Of a stretch of DNA of 10,930 nt, positions 1-5,548 are shown one piece after another. The stretch is from JAMCRM01 sp041685075 (lineage in GTDB: Bacteria; Acidobacteriota; Terriglobia; Bryobacterales; Bryobacteraceae), in contig JAWLGN010000189.1 of NCBI GenBank assembly GCA_041685075.1, forward strand, positions 1 through 10,930, written 5' to 3'. The notes under the pieces were generated by a model that saw only the letters and a program-made list of their open reading frames with translations, searched no databases and was not told the DNA's origin. Both the position numbers and the translations under genes were made by a program. The first letter of the stretch is position 1. The number at the start of each line of letters is the position of its first letter.

Positions 1-2
1 TG

Positions 3-1463
3 CTGGAGATACTGCAGGATACGGCGGCCGAGCGCAACGTGGAAGCGCTGTTTGAGAAGGTGACGTTGCGGCTGCGGGCGGCGGCGCATTTCGACCTGCT
101 GGTGGTAGCGCTGCACGAGGTGGGGCGCAACATGTTCCGGTACCGGCTCTACGAGGCCGGAGCGCGGGCGGCGCCGGGGGAAAGGCTGCCGCTGGAGACG
201 TACGTGGAAGAAGCGCCCGCGGGAGTGGTTTGGAATACGCAGCGCCCCTGGATGCACCCGGATATCGCGCAGGAGCCCCGGGGCACCCGACTTCTGGATC
301 TGGTACGCAGCATTGGGATCAAGTCGGTCGTGGCGCTGCCGCTCACCACGCGGAACCGGCGGTTGGGGGTGCTGGCGCTTTTGAGCTATTCGCCGAACGC
401 CTACCTGGAAAGCGATCTCGAGTTTCTGGAACTGGCGGCGGCGCAGGTAGCGGCGGTAGCGGACGGAGTGCTGGCCTTCCAGGAACTGGCCGAAGCCAGC
501 GAAAAGCTGGACTGGGCGCGGCTTTACCTGGAGGAAGAGGTCGGCGCGGAGTACGATTGCGCCAGGATAGTAGGGATCAGCCCGGCGTGGCGGCGGCTGA
601 TGCGGGACGTGGAGACGGCTGCGCCGACCGACTCGACGGTGCTGATCCGCGGCGACTCGGGATCGGGCGCGGAGCTGGTGGCGCGGGCGATCCACAGCCG
701 CAGCCGGCGGCGCGAGGGCGCCTTCGTCAAAGTCAACTGCGCGGAGCCGGAAGAGGAACTGCTGGAGCGCCTGCTGTTCGGGGGCGGGGGCAGCGTGGCC
801 CGGGTGGCGCTGGCCGACGGCGGCACGCTGTTTCTGGACCACATCGGCTGCCTGCCGGCGGCGATGCAGGCGCGGCTGCTGAACATTATGCGGGAGCGTG
901 AATTCGAGTGCCCGCTGCGCGGGCGGCGCAGCCGGGCGGACGTGCGGGTGGGGGCCGCCACCACCCGCGACCTGGCCCCCATGGTGGCGGCCCGCGAGTT
1001 CCGCAGCGACCTGTTCTACCGCATCAACGTCTTCCCGGTGACGCTGCCCTCGCTGGCCCAGCGCCGGGAGGACATCCCGCTGCTGGCCGAACATTTCATG
1101 CGCCGGTATGCGCGGCGGCTGAACCGGCCGGTGGAGCGAATCCCGGCGGAGGTGCGGGAGGATCTCGTGCGGCGGCCGTGGCCGGGCAACGTGCGGGAAC
1201 TGGCCAACCTGGTGGAGCGGGCGGTGATGCTATCGACGGGGCCGGAGCTGCGCATCGCACCGCCTGCCGGGGCCGAGCCGGTGGGCGGCACCCTCGAGGA
1301 GGCCGAGCGGGAGCACATCCTGCGGGCCCTGCGATCGAGCGGCTGGACGGTGGGGGGCCCCGGCGGCGCGGCGGCTAAACTGGGGATGAAGCGCACCACC
1401 CTGCAATCGCGCATGCGCAAGCTGGGGATCGACCGGCGGGCGGCCGAGGCGGCGGCACGGTAG
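3..1463 (+). CDS. GAF / AAA+ / Fis-HTH transcriptional regulator (sigma-54 activator-like, degenerate AAA+), 5' partial
   Basis: The reading frame is open to the left edge, so the true start is probably outside the window. A GTG at 39 is the first in-frame start candidate, and the numbering below counts from it (474 residues). Residues 1-145 resemble a GAF sensor domain, and 147-168 look like a helical linker. Residues 175-405 are an AAA+ domain of the NtrC/FhlA type, and 418-464 are a Fis-type helix-turn-helix with the family motif KRTTLQSRMRKLGI. Odd features: Walker A reads GDSGSGAE (205-212), with Ala where Lys is expected. The segment after LFG (247-260) lacks the GAFTGA loop that contacts sigma-54. 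Walker B reads LFLDHIG, with His268 replacing Glu. Sensor I reads AATTRDL instead of AATNRDL. The FRSDLFYR region and the WPGNVREL sensor II are preserved. It is therefore probably a DNA-binding regulator that neither hydrolyses ATP nor activates sigma-54. TyrR and HupR are known relatives that work without a canonical GAFTGA. Target genes are unknown. Confidence 0.88.
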   Translation: MEILQDTAAERNVEALFEKVTLRLRAAAHFDLLVVALHEVGRNMFRYRLYEAGARAAPGERLPLETYVEEAPAGVVWNTQRPWMHPDIAQEPRGTRLLDLVRSIGIKSVVALPLTTRNRRLGVLALLSYSPNAYLESDLEFLELAAAQVAAVADGVLAFQELAEASEKLDWARLYLEEEVGAEYDCARIVGISPAWRRLMRDVETAAPTDSTVLIRGDSGSGAELVARAIHSRSRRREGAFVKVNCAEPEEELLERLLFGGGGSVARVALADGGTLFLDHIGCLPAAMQARLLNIMREREFECPLRGRRSRADVRVGAATTRDLAPMVAAREFRSDLFYRINVFPVTLPSLAQRREDIPLLAEHFMRRYARRLNRPVERIPAEVREDLVRRPWPGNVRELANLVERAVMLSTGPELRIAPPAGAEPVGGTLEEAEREHILRALRSSGWTVGGPGGAAAKLGMKRTTLQSRMRKLGIDRRAAEAAAR

Positions 1464-1519
1464 CCGGGATTCGGTGCGGCCGGGCACGTTTTCCACCGGG
1501 CGCGAACCGGCGCTTACTA

Positions 1520-1548
1520 TTGACTGCACGGCTACGGTAAATTAATCT
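1520..1548 (+). promoter_or_regulatory. Candidate housekeeping promoter for the anti-sigma/STAS pair
   Basis: TTGACT (1520-1525) and TAATCT (1543-1548) are separated by 17 bases. They sit in a locally AT-richer patch of the gap between the regulator gene and the RsbW-like gene. The -35 match is good and the -10 match is weak. The predicted transcript start near 1555 leaves a leader of about 57 bases before the ATG at 1612. This is a motif-only inference. Confidence 0.4.
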
Positions 1549-1611
1549 ACAGGTTCGACTTGGCCTGCGCGGCCGTTGCAATCGGGAGAGCCTACGGGCG
1601 GCGAAACCGAA

Positions 1612-2019
1612 ATGGTGCATATACTGGATTCCACGTTGGACAGCGTGGACAGCGCCGAAGCCCTGGCGTTGGGAGCGGCACGCACCGCGGGATTGAACGA
1701 AGAGGAGTTGCAGAAGGTGGCCATGGCGGTACGGGAGTCCATGGTGAACGCGGTGGTCCACGGAAACCGCTACAGCGCGCACAAGAAGGTGCGGCTGACG
1801 ATTGCCAGCCGGCCGGAACGGCTGACCGTGAAGATTGCCGATGAAGGCGAGGGATTCGACTACGACCGCCTGCCGGATCCGCTGGCGCCGGAGAACCTGC
1901 TGCGCAGTTCCGGGCGCGGCATTTTTCTGATCCGTGCCTTCGTGGATGAGTTCAAGATCCGCCGGTTGGAGCCGGGCGGCACGGAAGTAACGTTGGTCAA
2001 GTATCTGGGCGGAAGATAG
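1612..2019 (+). CDS. RsbW/SpoIIAB-like anti-sigma factor serine kinase (HATPase)
   Basis: A 135-residue protein of the small GHKL ATPase family, which binds a sigma factor and phosphorylates a STAS antagonist in partner switching. Bergerat-fold motifs are visible: the N box RESMVNAVVHGN (Glu42, Asn46), the G1 box ADEGEGFD (Asp77, Gly79, Gly81) and the G2 box SGRGIFLI (Gly101, Gly103). The sequence LPDPLAPENLL between G1 and G2 is the lid region. The start is uncertain. ATG 1612 puts the first beta strand right at the N-terminus and has only a weak ribosome binding site. A TTG at 1576 in the same frame would add 12 residues. The STAS gene follows 51 bases downstream and is the likely partner. 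No sigma factor gene lies in the window, so the target is unknown. The length is typical for the family. Confidence 0.88.
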   Translation: MVHILDSTLDSVDSAEALALGAARTAGLNEEELQKVAMAVRESMVNAVVHGNRYSAHKKVRLTIASRPERLTVKIADEGEGFDYDRLPDPLAPENLLRSSGRGIFLIRAFVDEFKIRRLEPGGTEVTLVKYLGGR

Positions 2020-2070
2020 CGGGGCGCAGTCCCGGCCCGGCGGAACAGTTCCTAACGGAGGCAAAAGCTC

Positions 2071-2415
2071 ATGAGCGTCAAATTGAATGTCAGGCAGATA
2101 GGGGATGTGAACGTCATCGACGTAGCCGGCAGGATTACGCTGGGAGAGGGTTCCAGCGCACTGCGGGACACGATCCGCGAGATGGTGGGGAAGAACCAGA
2201 AGAGGATTCTGCTGAACCTGGGAGAGGTCTCCTACATCGACAGCTCCGGGATCGGGGAGCTGGTTTCGGGGTTCACCACCGTCACCAACCAGGGTGGCCA
2301 GCTCAAGCTGCTCAACCTGACCAAGCGGGTGAAGGACCTGCTGCAGATCACCAAACTGTACACCGTCTTCGACGTGCACGACGACGAGGCGGCAGCGGTC
2401 CGCAGCTTCTCGTAG
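2071..2415 (+). CDS. STAS-domain anti-sigma factor antagonist (RsbV/SpoIIAA-like)
   Basis: A 114-residue single STAS domain. The unphosphorylated form of this family sequesters an RsbW-type kinase and releases the sigma factor, and phosphorylation by the kinase reverses this. The signature YIDSSGIGEL is present. Ser58 directly follows Asp57, the same position as the phosphorylated serine of B. subtilis SpoIIAA. A strong ribosome binding site, ACGGAGG (2055-2061), sits 9 bases before the ATG. The gene lies 51 bases behind the RsbW-like gene and is probably co-transcribed with it. It ends 15 bases from the convergent thiS. The length and the phosphoacceptor context suggest a functional antagonist rather than a fused sensor. 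Which kinase it pairs with is inferred from adjacency only. Confidence 0.9.
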   Translation: MSVKLNVRQIGDVNVIDVAGRITLGEGSSALRDTIREMVGKNQKRILLNLGEVSYIDSSGIGELVSGFTTVTNQGGQLKLLNLTKRVKDLLQITKLYTVFDVHDDEAAAVRSFS

Positions 2416-2423
2416 GGCAGCGC

Positions 2424-2443
2424 GGGCGGCTTAACCGCCGCCC
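2424..2443. terminator. GC stem-loop between convergent genes, possible bidirectional terminator
   Basis: GGGCGGC (2424-2430) pairs with GCCGCCC (2437-2443) around a 6-base loop. The stem lies just after the STAS stop codon and overlaps the last codons of thiS. Neither side carries a T-tract, so intrinsic termination would be weak. Its placement between convergent genes is the main argument for a role. Confidence 0.35.
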
Positions 2444-2634
2444 ACGAATTGCACGATTTCCACCCGGGCGCCGGGCTCGACCGCGGTCTCGGCCCAGCGC
2501 TCGCGCTTGACGATTTTCCGGTCCAGTTCTACCGCCACGCGGGCCGGATCCACCCCCAGGGTCTCCAGGAGTCCCAGCAGGGTCTGTCCTTCGGATGCGG
2601 GACGGCTCTGGCCGTTCACGGTGATTTCGGACAT
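2431..2634 (-). CDS. thiS: ThiS, thiamine biosynthesis sulfur-carrier protein
   Basis: A 67-residue ubiquitin-like beta-grasp protein. ThiS is adenylated by ThiF and thiocarboxylated at its C-terminal glycine, then hands sulfur to thiazole synthase ThiG. The sequence begins MSEITVNGQ and carries VAVELDRKIVKRERWAET in the middle. It ends VEIVQFVGGG, the terminal Gly-Gly that is chemically essential. The WAET segment and ending favour ThiS over MoaD. The start ATG is at 2634-2632 with no clear Shine-Dalgarno sequence. No thiG, thiF or thiC is present in the window, so it stands alone here. It is transcribed divergently from the nuo operon and convergently to the STAS gene. A promoter with a perfect TATAAT lies 44 bases upstream. 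Confidence 0.9.
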   Translation of the reverse strand: MSEITVNGQSRPASEGQTLLGLLETLGVDPARVAVELDRKIVKRERWAETAVEPGARVEIVQFVGGG

Positions 2635-2655
2635 AAGCGAGGAAGCAGGGGTTCA

Positions 2656-2685
2656 TTGACACCCCCGGATGACGATTATTATAGT
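2656..2685 (+). promoter_or_regulatory. Candidate sigma-70-type promoter of the nuo operon
   Basis: A perfect TTGACA (2656-2661) is followed after 18 bases by TATAGT (2680-2685). An alternative -10, TATTAT at 2677, has a shorter 15-base spacer. The predicted start near 2692 gives a leader of about 320 bases that includes the whole repeat array before nuoA. It is an AT-rich island in otherwise very GC-rich DNA. Its -10 overlaps the -10 of the opposite promoter. Confidence 0.55.
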
Positions 2686-2707
2686 CAAAAGAAGCCGCGC
2701 CCGTAAA
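2678..2707 (-). promoter_or_regulatory. Candidate promoter of thiS, overlapping the nuo promoter
   Basis: On the minus strand TATAAT (2683-2678) is a perfect -10. TTTACG (2707-2702) is a 4-of-6 match to the -35, 18 bases upstream. Transcription would start near 2671 and give a leader of roughly 37 bases before the thiS ATG. Four bases (2680-2683) are shared with the plus-strand -10, so polymerase could hardly occupy both at once. Confidence 0.5.
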
Positions 2708-2908
2708 TGCGCGCGCGGAACGCCGGTCTGTCTGTATCGGGCGATGTAGCTCCAAAGATCCGCGCCGGTTCCTGTACGCGGAGACCGGTTCGCCTGGATC
2801 GGGCGATCTGGCCAGGAAGCCCGCGCGGGTCGATCTCGACGGAGGCCCGGTCCGTCTGTATCGGGTGACCTAGCTGAAAAGAGTTGCGCCGGTCGGTGAG
2901 GGCCAAGG
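2690..2908 (+). repeat. Degenerate 62-bp tandem repeat (about 3.5 units)
   Basis: Three units start at 2723, 2785 and 2847, exactly 62 bases apart. Each opens with CCGGT(C/T)(T/C)G followed by ATCGGG(C/T)GA. The first 29 bases of units 1 and 3 match at 25 positions, and those of units 1 and 2 at 22. The second half of a unit (compare 2752-2784 and 2814-2846) is also recognisable at 2690-2722, before the first full unit. As 62 is not a multiple of 3, the array is unlikely to be coding. It is continuous with the 21-bp array to its right. It fills the predicted nuo leader. Confidence 0.75.
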
Positions 2909-3004
2909 CCCGGTTGGTGCGCGCGGGGGCCAGGTCGGTGTGCGCGGAGGGCCGGTCGGCGTGCGCGGAGAGCCCGGTCGGCGCGCACGGAGGGCCGGTC
3001 GGGA
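2891..3004 (+). repeat. 21-bp tandem repeat array upstream of nuoA (five units plus a partial)
   Basis: Units start at 2891, 2912, 2933, 2954 and 2976, with a partial unit at 2997. All are 21 bases long except the fourth (22). The core is GGTCGG(T/C)G followed by GCGCGGAGGGCC. The units at 2933 and 2976 match at 18 of 21 positions. A diverged copy of this unit can also be seen inside the 62-bp repeat, for example at about 2768-2787, which suggests that the longer unit was built from the shorter one. The array ends directly at the nuoA ribosome binding site. Confidence 0.75.
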
Positions 3005-3012
3005 GTGATCGG

Positions 3013-3402
3013 ATGCCCAGTTCTTCTATTGAGGTCTATTTTCCTGTTCTGATTCAGGCACTGATTGCAGTGGGTGTCGCGGCGGCGATGCTGGGCGGCT
3101 CGTACCTGCTCGGCAGGCGGGTGCGCAGCCGGGTGAAGGACTCGCCGTACGAATGCGGCGTGGCGCCCACGGGCGATGCGCGGGAGCGCGTGAGCGTGAA
3201 GTTTTACGTGGTGGCGATGCTGTTCATCGTCTTCGACATCGAGGCCATCTTTCTGTTTCCCTGGGCGGTGGTCTACAGGGAACTCAAAATGGCGGCGTTT
3301 GTGGAGATGGCGCTGTTCGTCCTGCTGATTCTGGCCGGATTCTTTTACGTGTGGAAGAAGGGAGCGCTCGACTGGTCCCGCCAGAATCGAGCCAACCGAT
3401 GA
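3013..3402 (+). CDS. nuoA: NADH-quinone oxidoreductase subunit A
   Basis: A 129-residue membrane subunit of complex I (ND3 homologue) at the junction of the membrane and peripheral arms. Three transmembrane helices are visible at about 10-34, 64-88 and 95-115. The loop between helices 1 and 2 carries DSPYECGV with the conserved Cys48, equivalent to the ND3 loop cysteine. Helix 2 contains FDIEAIFLFPWA with conserved acidic Asp75 and Glu77. The start ATG at 3013 has GGGAG (3000-3004) 8 bases upstream. An in-frame TTG at 2884 would add 43 residues translated from the repeat array and is rejected. The stop overlaps the start of nuoC by 4 bases (ATGA), where nuoB is normally found. Confidence 0.96.
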   Translation: MPSSSIEVYFPVLIQALIAVGVAAAMLGGSYLLGRRVRSRVKDSPYECGVAPTGDARERVSVKFYVVAMLFIVFDIEAIFLFPWAVVYRELKMAAFVEMALFVLLILAGFFYVWKKGALDWSRQNRANR

Positions 3403-3890
3403 CGCGTACCGAAGGGATGCTGTTCGAACCATTGTCAGACGACCCCATCGCCGCTGCCGTGCACGACTTCGACCCGGCGGCCATCGCCGGTGGCGCCCTG
3501 GCGCGGGGCGAGCTGACGCTGGAGATCCGTCCCGAGGCCATCGTAGCGGTCTGTCAATTTCTGAAGCGCGAGCAGGGCTTCGTGCGGCTCAGCTCGATCA
3601 CCGGCGTGGACCGTCACCCGGCCGAGCCGCGCTTCGAGGTCGTCTATCACCTGCACTCCCTCCAGCCGGAGCGGCGGCTGCGGCTGAAGTGCCGGCTGCA
3701 AGGAGAGGCGCCGGAGATCGATTCGGTCACGCCGGTATGGCGCGGGGCCGACTGGTACGAACGCGAAACCTTCGATTTGTTCGGCGTGCGCTTCCGCAAC
3801 CACCCCTGCCTGCGCCGCATCCTGCTACCCGACGACTGGGAAGGCCATCCGCTGCGAAAGGACTATGCCATCACCGGAACCCGGGTCTAA
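3399..3890 (+). CDS. nuoC: NADH-quinone oxidoreductase subunit C (30 kDa subunit)
   Basis: A 163-residue hydrophilic subunit of the connecting module of complex I. It carries no cofactor and packs against NuoD and NuoB. The C-terminal family signature is intact: WYERETFDLFGV (119-130) followed by HPCLRRILLPDDWEGHPLRK (135-154) and then Asp155-Tyr156. The ATG at 3399 overlaps the nuoA stop, which implies translational coupling. The reading frame stays open upstream inside nuoA, but that part has no NuoC similarity. The product is a separate NuoC, not the NuoCD fusion of E. coli. Its 3' end overlaps nuoD by 26 bases. Confidence 0.95.
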   Translation: MTRTEGMLFEPLSDDPIAAAVHDFDPAAIAGGALARGELTLEIRPEAIVAVCQFLKREQGFVRLSSITGVDRHPAEPRFEVVYHLHSLQPERRLRLKCRLQGEAPEIDSVTPVWRGADWYERETFDLFGVRFRNHPCLRRILLPDDWEGHPLRKDYAITGTRV

Positions 3891-5055
3891 GACCCGCACC
3901 ATGCTCCTCAATATGGGGCCGCAGCACCCGTCTACCCACGGGGTGCTGCGCCTGGAACTGGAGCTGGACGGGGAAAGCATCGTGGACTGCCGGCCGGAGA
4001 TCGGCTATCTCCACACCGGGATCGAAAAAGAGTTCGAGGTCAAGACCTACCAGCAGGCAGTGACCCTGACGGACCGCGTCGATTACCTGGCGCCGCTCTC
4101 GAATAACCTGTGCTACTGCCTGGCGGTGGAGCGGCTGCTGGAGCTGGAGGTGCCGCCCCGGGCCCAGTGGACGCGGGTGATGCTGACCGAACTGACGCGC
4201 ATCGCGAGCCACCTCGTTTGGCTGGGCACCCACGCCATGGACGTGGGCGCCATGACGGTCTTCCTTTACTGCTTCCGGGAGCGCGAGGAGATCCTGCGGC
4301 TCTTCGAAATGTTCTCCGGGCAGCGCATGATGACGAGCTATTTCCGCATCGGCGGGCTGGCGCTCGAACCGCCGCGCGGGTGGCGCGAGCGCGTCGAGAG
4401 CTTCATCCAGACGATCGACTCCCACATCGACGAGTACGAAGACCTGCTGACGGAGAACCGCATCTGGAAGCAGCGCACCCGCGGCGTGGGCCAGATGGCG
4501 CTGGAGGACCTGCTGGATTGGGGAGTGACCGGCCCCATGCTGCGCGCCGCGGGACTGGCCTGGGACATCCGCAAGGCGCAGCCGTACTCCGGCTACGAGC
4601 GCTTCGATTTCGAAGTGCCGGTCGAGACCGCAAGCGACGTCTACGCGCGCTACCTGGTGCGAATCGCCGAGATGCGGCAGAGCGCGCGCATCGTCCGGCA
4701 GGCCATGGAAGGGATGCCCGAGGGGCCCTGGAAGGCCGACGCCCCGGGGATTGTGCTGCCCGACCGCGAAAAGATGAAGACCCAGATGGAGGCCCTGATC
4801 TACCACTTCAAGATCGTGACCGAGGGCTTCCGGGTGCCGGCGGGCGAGGTCTACCAGGCGATTGAGTCGCCGCGCGGCGAGCTGGCCTGCTACGTGGTGA
4901 GCGACGGCGGCCCGAAACCCTTCCGGGTGCACCTCCGCACCCCCAGCTTCGGCAACCTGCAGGCCGTGCCGGCGATGGTGCGGGGGGCCCTGATTGCGGA
5001 TGTGATCGCCGCGCTGGGCAGCGTGGATTTCGTGCTGGGCGATACGGACAGGTGA
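3865..5055 (+). CDS. nuoD: NADH-quinone oxidoreductase subunit D (49 kDa subunit)
   Basis: A 396-residue subunit that forms the quinone-binding cavity together with NuoB and derives from the large subunit of NiFe hydrogenases. GPQHPSTHG (18-26) holds the conserved quinone-site histidine region. NLCYCLAVERLL holds Tyr84, which aligns with the quinone-site tyrosine of Thermus Nqo4 (Tyr87). Other landmarks are IGYLHTGIEKEFE, IASHLVWLGTHAMDVGAM, RIGGLALEPPRGW, IRKAQPYSGYE, ESPRGELACYVVSDGG and the C-terminal VLGDTDR. The start at 3865 lies inside nuoC. A second ATG at 3901 would remove 12 residues and also keep the core. 3865 is preferred because AAAGG lies just upstream and because the family normally has some residues before LNMGPQHP. 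NuoD needs NuoB to receive electrons, and nuoB is not in this window. Confidence 0.95.
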   Translation: MPSPEPGSKTRTMLLNMGPQHPSTHGVLRLELELDGESIVDCRPEIGYLHTGIEKEFEVKTYQQAVTLTDRVDYLAPLSNNLCYCLAVERLLELEVPPRAQWTRVMLTELTRIASHLVWLGTHAMDVGAMTVFLYCFREREEILRLFEMFSGQRMMTSYFRIGGLALEPPRGWRERVESFIQTIDSHIDEYEDLLTENRIWKQRTRGVGQMALEDLLDWGVTGPMLRAAGLAWDIRKAQPYSGYERFDFEVPVETASDVYARYLVRIAEMRQSARIVRQAMEGMPEGPWKADAPGIVLPDREKMKTQMEALIYHFKIVTEGFRVPAGEVYQAIESPRGELACYVVSDGGPKPFRVHLRTPSFGNLQAVPAMVRGALIADVIAALGSVDFVLGDTDR

Positions 5056-5062
5056 TGGAGGC

Positions 5063-5545
5063 ATGACATTTTCTCCCCAACTCGAAGAGCGGTTCGCCAG
5101 TCTGATAAAGCGCTATCCTCCGGACCGCCGGCGCGCCGCACTGGTTCCGATGCTGCTCTATGCGCAGGACGAACTGGGGCAGGTTTCAAAGGAACTGGTC
5201 GAGGAGGTGGCGCGGAGGCTCGAGGTGCAGCCGCTCGAGGTGGAGGAGGTGGTGGGATACTACTCCATGCTGCGGCGCCAGCCGCTCGGCCGGCACCACG
5301 TGCAGATCTGCACCAACGTGAGCTGCATGCTCGAAGGAGGCGCGGAGCTGTGGGAGCACGCCTGCAAGAAGCTGGGCATCGGCAACCGCCAGACCACGCC
5401 CGACGGGCGGATCTCCCTGGAAGAAGTGGAGTGCCAGGGAGCCTGCAGTTGGGGACCCGCCCTGCTGGTGAACTACCGGTATCACCACCACATGACGGTC
5501 GAAAAACTCGACCGGCTGCTGGACGATCTCAGGAAACTCGAATAG
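5063..5545 (+). CDS. nuoE: NADH-quinone oxidoreductase subunit E (24 kDa, 2Fe-2S)
   Basis: A 160-residue thioredoxin-fold ferredoxin of the NADH dehydrogenase module, carrying cluster N1a. The four ligands are visible: Cys83 and Cys88 in CTNVSC, and Cys124 and Cys128 in ECQGACSWGP. The N-terminal helical part contains the family motif VVGYYSMLRRQPLG. The ATG at 5063 follows the nuoD stop by 7 bases. AGGTGA (5050-5055), overlapping the nuoD stop, is the probable ribosome binding site. The length is typical for the family. NuoE binds NuoF, encoded 3 bases downstream. Confidence 0.95.
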   Translation: MTFSPQLEERFASLIKRYPPDRRRAALVPMLLYAQDELGQVSKELVEEVARRLEVQPLEVEEVVGYYSMLRRQPLGRHHVQICTNVSCMLEGGAELWEHACKKLGIGNRQTTPDGRISLEEVECQGACSWGPALLVNYRYHHHMTVEKLDRLLDDLRKLE

Positions 5546-5548
5546 CCG

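Noticed and set aside
780..818. Frameshift as the cause of the missing GAFTGA loop
   Set aside because: The frame before and after this point encodes good AAA+ sequence (VKVNCAEPEEELLERLLFG and ALADGGTLFLD) without interruption. The change is an in-frame deletion.
908..1378. 156-codon plus-strand frame inside the regulator gene
   Set aside because: Out-of-frame Gly/Ala/Arg-rich reading of the AAA+ and linker region, with no start signal or domain.
1561..1580. Possible sigma-54 promoter (TGGC...TTGCA) in front of the RsbW-like gene
   Set aside because: There are 11 bases between TGGC and TTGCA instead of the required 7, so the GG and GC elements are out of register.
2690..3004. CRISPR array
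   Set aside because: The units are degenerate and contiguous, with no constant repeats separated by unique spacers of uniform length, and no cas gene is nearby.
2884..3012. N-terminal extension of NuoA from a TTG start, with 7-residue repeats
   Set aside because: The extension is just the 21-bp repeats translated in one frame. The 22-base unit breaks the peptide period. The ATG at 3013 has a good ribosome binding site and gives a normal NuoA N-terminus.
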